Shown here piece by piece: positions 7,727 to 14,271 of a stretch of 17,644 bases of DNA. Position 1 is the first letter of the stretch; every line of letters begins with the position of its first letter. The notes under the pieces were generated by a model, which was not told the origin of the DNA, ran no database searches, and saw nothing but the letters and a program-made list of their open reading frames with translations. The DNA is from an uncultured bacterium (lineage in GTDB: Bacteria; Actinomycetota; Coriobacteriia; Coriobacteriales; Atopobiaceae): NCBI GenBank assembly GCA_905214175.1, contig CAJMLD010000012.1:1-17644 (forward strand). Reading direction: 5' to 3'. A program made the translations under genes and the position numbers.

Positions 7727-8767
7727 ATGTCCGAGCATCGCATCACCGGAACCGGCAGGCTTCTGGACGAGAAGGGCCACCTTCGTGAACCCGGCTGGGC
7801 AACGCGCCCGCCCTTCGCCTACGATCACGCGGATATCCAAGCGCCACCGTGGCGCATCAAGGATTGGGATTACTACCTCATAAACGACGAGCACTACGCC
7901 GTGGCACTCACGTTTAGCGACCTGGGGTACCTGGGGCTTGTCTCGGCATCGGTTATGGACTTCTCGGCGCGTTCGTTCAAGACCACCTCCGAGACGGTTC
8001 CGTTGCCGCTGGGGTCCATGGGACTGCCAGCCAGCTCTGACGCAGGCGACATCTGCTGGGAGAACGCGCGCTGTCGCGTGATGTGGCGCCACGTGAACGA
8101 CGGCGGACGGCGCCTCTCGTTTGCCATGCGCAACTTTGATGGGGATAACGACCTTGAGGTTGAGGCCCTTCTCGACCAGCCGCCACGGGACTCGATGGTC
8201 ATCTGCACGCCGTGGGACGATGACCCCCACGCGTTCTACTACAACCGCAAGATCGTGGGCATGCGCGCATGGGGCGGCTTCAGACGCGGGGCGCTCTTCC
8301 ACGAGTTCTCGCGCGACGACTCGTTTGGCCTTCTCGACTGGGGCCGCGGCGTGTGGACGTACGAGAACACCTGGTACTGGGCTGTTGCGCAGGGTCGGCA
8401 AGGCGGGCGTGTGGTGGGACTCAACCTTGGCTACGGGTTTGGCAACACGAGCGCTGCCAGCGAGAACATGGTCTTCGTGGACGGCGTGGCGCACAAGCTG
8501 GGGCGTGTTGACTTTGGCATCCCGGTTGGCGAGAAGGGCTACGCGTATCTCTCGCCATGGCACGTGACCGACGACGAGGGAAGACTTGACCTGGCCTTTG
8601 AGCCGCTGATTGACCGCACGGACAACATCGACCTTGCCGGCATCATCGTGAGCCGGCAGCACCAGGTGTTTGGGACGTTTTCCGGGACCGTTGCGCTCGA
8701 CGATGGGAGCTCGCTCTGCGTCACGGGCCTGCGCGGGTCGGCGGAGCACATCTACAACAAGTACTAG
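7727..8767 (+). CDS. DUF2804 domain-containing protein
   Basis: The 346-aa product is recognised from memory as a DUF2804 family protein, a family without an assigned biochemical role. It covers one full-length domain: an N-terminal G-T-G-R-L-L-D-E-K-G-H-L-R-E-P-G-W segment, a Trp/Tyr-rich stretch with D-W-D-Y-Y-L-I-N-D, and a core with W-G-R-G-V-W-T-Y-E-N-T-W-Y-W. The G-x-N-x-G-Y-G-F-G-N motif and a C-terminal beta-rich region complete the domain. There is no signal peptide or membrane helix, so it is probably cytoplasmic. ATG at 7727 has GGAGAGGG (7713-7720) with a 6-nt spacer. It is the only complete + strand gene here and stands alone, separated from its neighbours by repeats. Stop codon TAG is followed two codons later by another in-frame TAG within a 9-bp duplication. 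Confidence 0.85.
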   Translation: MSEHRITGTGRLLDEKGHLREPGWATRPPFAYDHADIQAPPWRIKDWDYYLINDEHYAVALTFSDLGYLGLVSASVMDFSARSFKTTSETVPLPLGSMGLPASSDAGDICWENARCRVMWRHVNDGGRRLSFAMRNFDGDNDLEVEALLDQPPRDSMVICTPWDDDPHAFYYNRKIVGMRAWGGFRRGALFHEFSRDDSFGLLDWGRGVWTYENTWYWAVAQGRQGGRVVGLNLGYGFGNTSAASENMVFVDGVAHKLGRVDFGIPVGEKGYAYLSPWHVTDDEGRLDLAFEPLIDRTDNIDLAGIIVSRQHQVFGTFSGTVALDDGSSLCVTGLRGSAEHIYNKY

Positions 8768-8849
8768 CAGTACTAGCGTCGGGGCGGCGGGCGGTGCGGC
8801 GCGGCAGGGCGTCGCGGCGGACGACGCCCGAGGGCGCTTCTCGTACGGA

Positions 8850-9068
8850 ATCCCGTCGGAAGTCCCTGCTAGGGCGCCGTTTTGGCGCCACAGGGCGCGT
8901 TCCTGCAGCAACTACTGCGGAAACCTTCGCCGTGGCGTCAATCCGGCGCCACAAGACGCGTTCCCGCAGCAACCCCGTACGAAACCCCCGCTGTGGCGCC
9001 GTTTTGGCGCCACAAGTCCACTTTTGGCAGCACGTGCGTACGAAGCGGGCCCTAGGGCGCCGGCGCGG
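8850..9068 (-). repeat. 61-bp palindromic repeat, cluster 2 (about three and a half copies, reversed)
   Basis: Read on the minus strand, this is the same repeat as at 632-805. The GCAGCAA/GCAGCAC landmark on the + strand recurs at 8905, 8966 and 9027, an exact 61-bp period. Central palindromes lie at about 8868-8893, 8930-8954 and 8990-9015, with centres GTTTT, TCAATCC and GTTTT, while the GGCGCC arms are mostly conserved. A degenerate further copy ends near 9068. The cluster lies in the convergent gap between the 3' ends of the DUF2804 gene and larC. The stretch 8768-8850 is GC-rich with no recognisable feature. Confidence 0.85.
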
Positions 9069-9071
9069 GAG

Positions 9072-9172
9072 AAAACTGCGACTTAATTGCAGTCCGAACA
9101 GGACCCTGCCGAGAAAAACCGCAGGTAGACGCGATGCGACCTTTTCCGGGGGTGCAATTAAGCCGCAGTTTT
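9072..9172. repeat. 101-bp element with 20-bp inverted arms
   Basis: The left arm (9072-9091) begins AAAACTGCG and ends TTAATTGCA. The right arm (9153-9172) is its reverse complement with one mismatch in 20. On the minus strand the mismatch becomes a G-U pair, so a minus transcript could pair along the whole arm. The 61-nt interior has smaller inverted pieces such as CAGG-AC-CCTG. Arms are AT-richer than the surroundings. The element lies 34 bp downstream of the larC stop, and the minus-strand copy ends in TTTTC, so it could act as an unusual large-loop terminator. It could instead be a small MITE-like insertion or a structured RNA. I recognise no family. Confidence 0.75.
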
Positions 9173-9205
9173 TGGATGGGACGCTCAGACGGACGGCGCT
9201 AGTCC

Positions 9206-10555
9206 CTAGGCAGACGTCGCCGCAGCCAGGTAGACCGTGCGGAAGTCGGTCCCGGCGGCACGCGCCACCTCGCGAACGGACTCGTACTCTGGGTAAGCGC
9301 GGAGAAGCCCGTCTCGCTCGCAGACCTTCACGCGCACGGTACCAAAGCTCGTCTCAACGTCGCGCCACGAGACGTTCATCACGCTTCGCTCCATGCGCTG
9401 GCGACGAATCCCGATGGTGGTGGTCTCGGCGAACACAAGGCGCTCGAGAGCCTCGCGGTGGGCTTCGTCGCAGATGATGGCCAGCTCGTAGGCGGGTCGG
9501 TTCTTCTTCATGAAGACGGGCAGGAAGTGGGCGTCGCGAGCGCCGGCCGCCATGAGGTCCTCGAGCACAGCGCCGAGCATCTCGCCCGTGCTGTCGTCGA
9601 TGTTGCACTCGAGCTTCCAGATCCAGTCACCCGGCGCGGAGGTGCCGGGGGCGAGAGGGGCATCCGGCGCGGGAGCAAGAGGGGCTCCCGGCGCGGGGAC
9701 GTCAACCTCCTCGATGAGCAGCGCCCTCAGAATGCTGGGCGGATCGTAGTCGCGCTTGCCGGCGCCCATGCCACATGCCTTAACAGTAAAGCGCTCCGGC
9801 AGCGCATCCGAGGTCATGGCCGCCGCGGCAATCGCCGCGCCCGTGGGGGTGACAAGCTCTCCCTGACGCGCGCTCACGCAGAGCGGCAGCCCGGTAGCCG
9901 CGGCAATGTTCACCACGGCAGGAACCGACACGGGAATCACCCCGTGCTGGCAGCGGACCATACCCGTGCCGTCGACCACGCGCGGCACAACAACCTTCTC
10001 CACGCCCAGGCTATCCAGGCAGACGGCGGCCGCCACCACGTCCACGATGGCGTCGATGGCGCCCACCTCGTGGAAGTGAACCTCGTCCACGGGGACGCCA
10101 TGCGCCTTGGACTCGGCCTCGGCGAGAAGGCGGAAGGTCTTCTCGGCAAGCGAGCGCGCCCGAGGCGCAAGGTCGAGCGATGTTAGCACCTCTCGCACCT
10201 GCGCGTAGCTGCGGTGATGGTGCCCGTGCGCGCCATCGTGCCCGCACGCGCCGTCGCCGTCGTGCCTGTGCGCGTCACCAGCGGCGGCGCTTCCCTCCCC
10301 CGGCTTCCACTCGGGATCGTACAGGTAGGCCATGTCGTGGTCGTGGCCATCGTGCCTCTCGTCCAGCATCACATCAAAGTCGCAACAGTCAAGGCCGGCC
10401 TTCTCAACGCGACCCACGCGCAGGTCAAAGCCCTCGCCAGCAAGCGGGGCCAGCGCCGTCCGCACGGCCTTCTCGCTGGCGCCCAAATCCAGCAGAGAAG
10501 CCACCGCCATGTCGCCACTGATGCCGGTCTGGCAGTCCCAGAAGAGCGTGCTCAC
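9206..10555 (-). CDS. larC: Nickel-pincer cofactor biosynthesis protein LarC (CTP-dependent Ni insertase), single-ORF form
   Basis: LarC, 449 aa, inserts nickel into the bisthiocarboxylate pyridinium nucleotide to finish the Ni-pincer cofactor of LarA-type enzymes. The N-terminus has the family signature D-C-Q-T-G-I-S-G-D-M (7-16), followed by a His-rich segment with ten histidines between 68 and 114, a plausible nickel-binding loop. E-V-H-F-H-E-V-G-A-I-D and P-T-G-A-A-I complete the LarC1-like part. A Pro/Ala linker near 291-315 leads to the LarC2-like part starting at L-E-C-N-I-D-D-S-T-G-E-M. In Lactobacillus plantarum the two parts are joined by programmed frameshifting; here one continuous frame encodes both. 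The GTG start at 10555 overlaps the larB stop (GTGA) and has a GGGAGGGG site upstream. Confidence 0.93.
   Translation of the reverse strand: MSTLFWDCQTGISGDMAVASLLDLGASEKAVRTALAPLAGEGFDLRVGRVEKAGLDCCDFDVMLDERHDGHDHDMAYLYDPEWKPGEGSAAAGDAHRHDGDGACGHDGAHGHHHRSYAQVREVLTSLDLAPRARSLAEKTFRLLAEAESKAHGVPVDEVHFHEVGAIDAIVDVVAAAVCLDSLGVEKVVVPRVVDGTGMVRCQHGVIPVSVPAVVNIAAATGLPLCVSARQGELVTPTGAAIAAAAMTSDALPERFTVKACGMGAGKRDYDPPSILRALLIEEVDVPAPGAPLAPAPDAPLAPGTSAPGDWIWKLECNIDDSTGEMLGAVLEDLMAAGARDAHFLPVFMKKNRPAYELAIICDEAHREALERLVFAETTTIGIRRQRMERSVMNVSWRDVETSFGTVRVKVCERDGLLRAYPEYESVREVARAAGTDFRTVYLAAATSA
9651..9698 (-). repeat. 24-bp tandem duplication in the LarC linker
   Basis: Two 24-bp units (9651-9674 and 9675-9698) differ at only a few positions and encode two copies of an eight-residue A-P-(G/D)-A-P-L-A-P peptide. 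They lengthen the flexible joint between the two LarC halves. Such in-frame repeats often vary in copy number between strains, so this stretch is probably not conserved. Confidence 0.75.
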
Positions 10556-11256
10556 AAGACACCCCCTCCCACCGCAAGGCGGTTGATCTGCGTGGCAAGG
10601 TACGCCGCGCCAAACCCGTTGTCGATGTTGACTGTGGCCACGCCGTTGGCGCAGGTGTTGAGCATGCTGAGAAGCGCGGCCACCCCGTTGAACGACGCCC
10701 CGTATCCCACCGAGGTGGGCACCGCAATTACAGGCACCGAGACAAGCCCGCCCAGTACGCTCGCGAGCGCGCCCTCCATCCCGGCGACCGCCACAACGCA
10801 GGTGGCAGCGCGAATGCCGTCGGGCTGGTCCATTTGGTCAAGCAGCCTATGGATGCCGGCAACGCCCACGTCGTAGTGGCGTGTCACGCGTGTGCCAAAG
10901 AACTCCGCCACGCGCGCGGCCTCCTCGGCCACCGGCGTGTCCGCCGTACCGGCGCACACCACGGCCACGTGGCCCACCAGCGGCACCGGCACCTCCGGCG
11001 CCACGCTCAGGATGCGCGAGACCGGGTCGTAGGCGGCCTGGGGCAACACCCCCTGCACGAGCCGCGCCTGACGCTCGCTCGCGCGCGTCCCCAGGGCTCG
11101 CCCGTCCTCCTCGACCAACCGCCGGAAGATTTCCGGCAGATAGGCGTCAGGCTTGCCCTCGCAGAGAACCACCTCAGGAAAGCCCGTGCGCGCTTCTCGG
11201 CTGGTGTCCAGCTTGGCAAAGCCCAGGTCGTCGTAGCCCACGCCATGCTCGCTCAT
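10552..11256 (-). CDS. larB: Nickel-pincer cofactor biosynthesis protein LarB (NaAD carboxylase/hydrolase)
   Basis: LarB, 234 aa, carboxylates the pyridinium ring of nicotinic acid adenine dinucleotide and cleaves the phosphoanhydride, giving pyridinium-3,5-biscarboxylic acid mononucleotide. The N-terminal third is a variable helical region. From about residue 95 it has a PurE-like fold: V-C-A-G-T-A-D-T-P-V-A-E-E-A, Y-D-V-G-V-A-G-I-H-R-L-L, G-M-E-G-A-L-A-S-V-L-G-G and P-T-S-V-G-Y-G. Near the C-terminus, L-N-T-C202-A-N-G and V-N-I-D-N-G-F-G-A are present; Cys202 is the likely equivalent of the Cys reported to contact substrate in this family. ATG overlaps the larE stop (ATGA), with a GGGGGAGG site inside larE. 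Order larE-larB-larC suggests one transcript. Confidence 0.95.
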   Translation of the reverse strand: MSEHGVGYDDLGFAKLDTSREARTGFPEVVLCEGKPDAYLPEIFRRLVEEDGRALGTRASERQARLVQGVLPQAAYDPVSRILSVAPEVPVPLVGHVAVVCAGTADTPVAEEAARVAEFFGTRVTRHYDVGVAGIHRLLDQMDQPDGIRAATCVVAVAGMEGALASVLGGLVSVPVIAVPTSVGYGASFNGVAALLSMLNTCANGVATVNIDNGFGAAYLATQINRLAVGGGVL

Positions 11257-12218
11257 GCGCGCGCCTCCCCCAGCGACTGGTTCATGGAGCCCGTGTGGTA
11301 ACCCGCCAGGTCCATGGTCACGTACGAGAAGCCCAGCTTTCGAAGGTCAGCGGCAACCTGCGTGGCGTTGGCAACGAGCAGCCCAAACTCCTCGGGTAGC
11401 ACCTCGATGCGGGCGATGGGGTCAGTCTCGCCATGCACGCGCACGCGCACCTGCGTGAGGCCAAGGTCGAGAAGCTCCTGCTCTGCTCGGTCCACCATGG
11501 CAAGGCGCGACCGCGAGATGAGCTCGCCGTACACAAAGCGCGACGACAGGCACGCGAAGGACTGCTTGTCCCAGGTGGGAAGCCCAAGCTCGCGCGAGAG
11601 CGAGCGGATCTCGGCCTTGCGCAGGCCCGCGTAGCGAAGCGGGCTCAAGATGCCCTGCTCCGCAACCGCGCGCAGGCCGGGGCGGTAGTCGCCCTCATCG
11701 TCCACGTTGGAGCCCTCGGCTACGTGCGCCAAGCCCCTCTCGCGCGCGATGCGGCAAATCCGCTGGAAGAGCTCGCTCTTGCAGAGGTAGCAACGGTCCT
11801 TGGGGTTGTGGTCAAAGCCCGGGATGTCCAGCTCCTCGGAATCCACGAGCACGTGCGCGATGCCCTCGCGCTCACAGAAGGCGTCGGCCTCGGCCCGCTC
11901 GCGCTGCGGGAACGACTCCGAGCGCGCTGTGACCGCCAGGCACTTCTCGCCCAGCGCCTCGTGCGCCGCATGCAAGAGCAGCGTGGAGTCGACCCCGCCC
12001 GAGAACGCCACGGCAACGCTTCCCTGCTCGCGCAGGTAGTCCACCAGCCGGCGGTACTTCTCGCGCATCTCCTGGGTCACCGGCGGCACGCGTCGCGTAA
12101 CCGGGTTCTCTCCAACTGTCGTATTGTCAAAGAGCGTCACACCTCCCGCAGCAGGCGGCTGGCGAGCCCCCCGCCCGCCTTCCAAAGCACCCTCCATGGT
12201 AGGAGATGCAAGCCGCAT
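11253..12218 (-). CDS. larE: ATP-dependent sacrificial sulfur transferase LarE
   Basis: LarE adenylates the pyridinium biscarboxylate nucleotide and supplies sulfur, turning the carboxylates into thiocarboxylates. The PP-loop S-G-G-V-D-S is at 73-78; N-P-K-D-R-C-Y-L-C-K at 138-147; S-F-A-C223-L-S-S-R-F carries the Cys matching the sacrificial cysteine of L. plantarum LarE. The open frame gives 321 aa, about 50 more at the N-terminus than usual. The ATG at 12218 lacks a clear ribosome binding site. Starting at Met51 (12068) would give 271 aa and put the key Cys at 173, close to position 176 of the known protein, but there CAGGAG touches the ATG. The start is therefore unresolved; the extension looks non-domain-like. 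It begins the larEBC set and follows a probable terminator at 12289-12328. Confidence 0.93.
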   Translation of the reverse strand: MRLASPTMEGALEGGRGARQPPAAGGVTLFDNTTVGENPVTRRVPPVTQEMREKYRRLVDYLREQGSVAVAFSGGVDSTLLLHAAHEALGEKCLAVTARSESFPQRERAEADAFCEREGIAHVLVDSEELDIPGFDHNPKDRCYLCKSELFQRICRIARERGLAHVAEGSNVDDEGDYRPGLRAVAEQGILSPLRYAGLRKAEIRSLSRELGLPTWDKQSFACLSSRFVYGELISRSRLAMVDRAEQELLDLGLTQVRVRVHGETDPIARIEVLPEEFGLLVANATQVAADLRKLGFSYVTMDLAGYHTGSMNQSLGEARA

Positions 12219-12288
12219 CGCCCAGGTTGCACTTCATAACGCAACATGTTTCAGAAAACCTGACGCACTATGACGCTGCCAGCGGGTC

Positions 12289-12328
12289 AAAAAGAGGCCA
12301 CGAGAGGAACGAGCTGCTGCCAGGCCCC
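12289..12328 (-). terminator. Probable intrinsic terminator after the EamA gene
   Basis: On the minus strand, GGGGCC (complement of 12323-12328) pairs with GGCCTC (complement of 12294-12299) through one G-U pair, with a 23-nt loop, followed directly by TTTTT (complement of 12289-12293). It lies 10 bp past the EamA stop. The stem is short for its loop size, so leakage into larE is possible. If active, larEBC needs its own promoter in 12219-12288, where I see only weak candidates and a small GTTGC/GCAAC inverted repeat near 12228-12245. Confidence 0.5.
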
Positions 12329-12338
12329 GCCGCCCTTT

Positions 12339-13205
12339 CTAGCGAAAGACCGCCATCAAGAGCGTTGACGCTACGATGATCGCCAGTCCAGCAAGCGAGC
12401 GCCTGGTGTAGGTCTCCTTGAAGACCGCCGCCGAGAAGGCCATGGCCACCACAATCGACAGCTTGTCGATGGGCACCACCACAGAGACCACGCCCGTCTG
12501 GATGGCGTAGTAGTAGCAGAGCCACGAGGCGCCCGTGGCCACGCCGGAAAGGCAGATGAAGAGCAGCTCGTGGCGGTCGATGCCGCGCACCTCACCCAGC
12601 TTGCCGCGCATGGCGACAACAACCCACGCCATGACCAGCACGAAGCAGGTGCGGATGGCCGTCGCGAGGTTTGACTCCACGCCCTCGATGCCAACCTTGG
12701 CAAGGATCGACGTAAGCGCCGCAAAGACCGCCGAGGCAGCCGCGTACCACATCCACGAGCGGCCCTGGACGTCGTGGTCCTGCTGCCTGCGCTCGATCAT
12801 CATGAGCGTGCCCACGAGGATGCCCACGCAGCCCGCGAGCTTCACGGCGAGGTTCTCGGTCTCGCCAAACAGCACGATGGCGAGAAGCACCGTGAGCACC
12901 GTGGAGCACTTGTCGATGGGCACGACCTTGTTGACGTCACCCATCGAAAGCGCCTTGAAGTAGCAGATCCAGCTCGCGCCGGTGGCAAGGCCGGAGAGGG
13001 CCAGGAAGAGGAGCGACTCGTCCGTTATCTGTCCGATGGTGGAGACGGAGCCAACAACTCCCGCCATGAGCCACGCAAACGCGAGCACGACGATGGTGCG
13101 CACCGCCGTTGCCACGTCAGAGTCGGTGTGACGGATGCCGCACTTGGCAAGTATCGATGTGATGCCCGCAAAGATCGCCGAGCCGACCGCAGCCAGAACC
13201 CACAT
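12339..13205 (-). CDS. EamA/DMT-family transporter with strongly conserved internal duplication
   Basis: The 288-aa integral membrane protein is made of two EamA repeats, about ten hydrophobic helices, in the drug/metabolite transporter superfamily. Substrate is not predictable from the sequence. Residues 9-115 align with 158-264 without a gap at a constant offset of 149, about half identical by my hand count. Shared blocks are T-S-I-L-A-K, L-S-G-(L/V)-A-T-G-A-S-W, and V-V-P-I-D-K. The middle linker (138-152) is charged, with R-R-Q-Q-D-H-D. ATG at 13205 has GGGAGGGG with a short spacer and follows ppk2 by 39 bp on the same strand, so the two may be co-transcribed. It is followed by a probable terminator before larE, so a role in nickel or cofactor traffic is only speculative. 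Confidence 0.9.
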   Translation of the reverse strand: MWVLAAVGSAIFAGITSILAKCGIRHTDSDVATAVRTIVVLAFAWLMAGVVGSVSTIGQITDESLLFLALSGLATGASWICYFKALSMGDVNKVVPIDKCSTVLTVLLAIVLFGETENLAVKLAGCVGILVGTLMMIERRQQDHDVQGRSWMWYAAASAVFAALTSILAKVGIEGVESNLATAIRTCFVLVMAWVVVAMRGKLGEVRGIDRHELLFICLSGVATGASWLCYYYAIQTGVVSVVVPIDKLSIVVAMAFSAAVFKETYTRRSLAGLAIIVASTLLMAVFR

Positions 13206-13244
13206 GCACGTCCCCTCCCGTTGCGACGCATAGCAAGAGTTATC

Positions 13245-14192
13245 TTAGCTGTTCTCGCTCAGCGCCACGGTGAGCTCGCTCTCGTCGCGCTCGCCTCGGT
13301 CGTCGTTGCCACCCGTCTCGGCGAGTAGGGCGTCACGCGCGGACACCAGATCGTCTCTCTGCTCGGCGGGAAGCTCCGGGTAGTGTGGGTCGCACTCCTC
13401 CAGCACGTGAACCATGGCCTCAGAGACGAGCCAACGCGCGTAGAACTTCTGGTCGGCGGGGATAACGTACCAGGGCGCCTCCTTGGTGGCGGTACGGTCT
13501 ATGCACGTCTCGTAGGCGTCCATGTACTTTGGCCACAGCTGGCGCTCGGTCACGTCGGACGAGGAGAACTTCCAGTTCTTTGCCTCGTCGTCGATGCGAT
13601 CGAGGAAGCGCCTGCGCTGCTCGTCGCGGCTCACGTTGAGGAAGATCTTGAGGACGCGGTAGCCGTTCTCCCAGAGGTAGCGCTCGAAGTCCCTAATCTG
13701 GCGGTAGCGCTGCTCGAAGAAGTCGTCCTTGGGCGTGTCGAGCACGCGCTTGGGCATGCGGTACGTCTTCTGGAGGTCGTGCACGCGCACCACAAGCACG
13801 TCCTCGTAGTAGCTACGGTTAAAGAGGCCAATGCAGCCACGGCGCGGCAGCTTGGTGACGGCGCGCCAGAGGAAGTCGTGGGCGAGTTCCTCGGAGGAGG
13901 GCTGCTTGAAGCTCGCGACGGTGACGCCCTGCGGGTTAAGGCCGGTCATCACGTGCTTGATGGTGGAGTCCTTGCCCGCCGCGTCCATGGCCTGGAGGAT
14001 AACAACGACCCCCTCGCGCCCCTCGGCATAGAGCTTGTCCTGGAGCTCGGCCATGCGGCGGGTGTTTGCCTCGGCGAGGGACTCGAAATTGGATTTGAGC
14101 TTCTTCTCCACGTGGAGGTCTGTGGGATAATCGCCAAGCCTGAAGTGGCCCGACCCGTCAAACCTACAATCCTTGAGCTCCTGGAACTCCAT
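13245..14192 (-). CDS. PPK2-family polyphosphate kinase
   Basis: The 315-aa cytosolic enzyme transfers phosphate between polyphosphate and nucleotides; PPK2 enzymes mostly run toward nucleotide phosphorylation. The Walker A motif is Q-A-M-D-A-A-G-K-D-S-T (67-77) and the Walker B region is G-L-F-N-R-S-Y-Y-E-D-V (122-132), followed by the Arg-rich lid region near 155-200 and L-W-P-K-Y-M-D-A-Y-E. The single domain of about 270 residues is typical of one-domain PPK2 proteins that phosphorylate ADP, AMP or both; I cannot separate these by eye. The last 35 residues are acidic and probably disordered. ATG at 14192 has AAGGAG upstream with a 9-10-nt spacer. It lies 79 bp downstream of the HAD gene on the same strand. 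Confidence 0.92.
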   Translation of the reverse strand: MEFQELKDCRFDGSGHFRLGDYPTDLHVEKKLKSNFESLAEANTRRMAELQDKLYAEGREGVVVILQAMDAAGKDSTIKHVMTGLNPQGVTVASFKQPSSEELAHDFLWRAVTKLPRRGCIGLFNRSYYEDVLVVRVHDLQKTYRMPKRVLDTPKDDFFEQRYRQIRDFERYLWENGYRVLKIFLNVSRDEQRRRFLDRIDDEAKNWKFSSSDVTERQLWPKYMDAYETCIDRTATKEAPWYVIPADQKFYARWLVSEAMVHVLEECDPHYPELPAEQRDDLVSARDALLAETGGNDDRGERDESELTVALSENS

Positions 14193-14271
14193 ATTTATGC
14201 ATCTCCTTGGGCTTCTCGGCCGGCGCGCTGCGCGCTCGTGCCACCTCTCTACCTACCCCACGAGGGCAGGT

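Noticed and set aside
7448..8911. Open frame of 487 codons on the - strand, including 7-residue repeats
   Set aside because: Antisense to the DUF2804 gene, which has a good ribosome binding site. The peptide repeats are only the translated 21-bp array (21 is a multiple of 3).
8794..9477. Open frame of 227 codons on the + strand through cluster 2
   Set aside because: It is made of repeat units and then runs antisense into larC; Arg/Thr/Pro-rich with no domain.
14222..14236. GCGCG/CGCGC hairpin between the HAD and PPK2 genes as a terminator
   Set aside because: Short stem with no T-tract in the minus direction, so transcription probably continues into the PPK2 gene.
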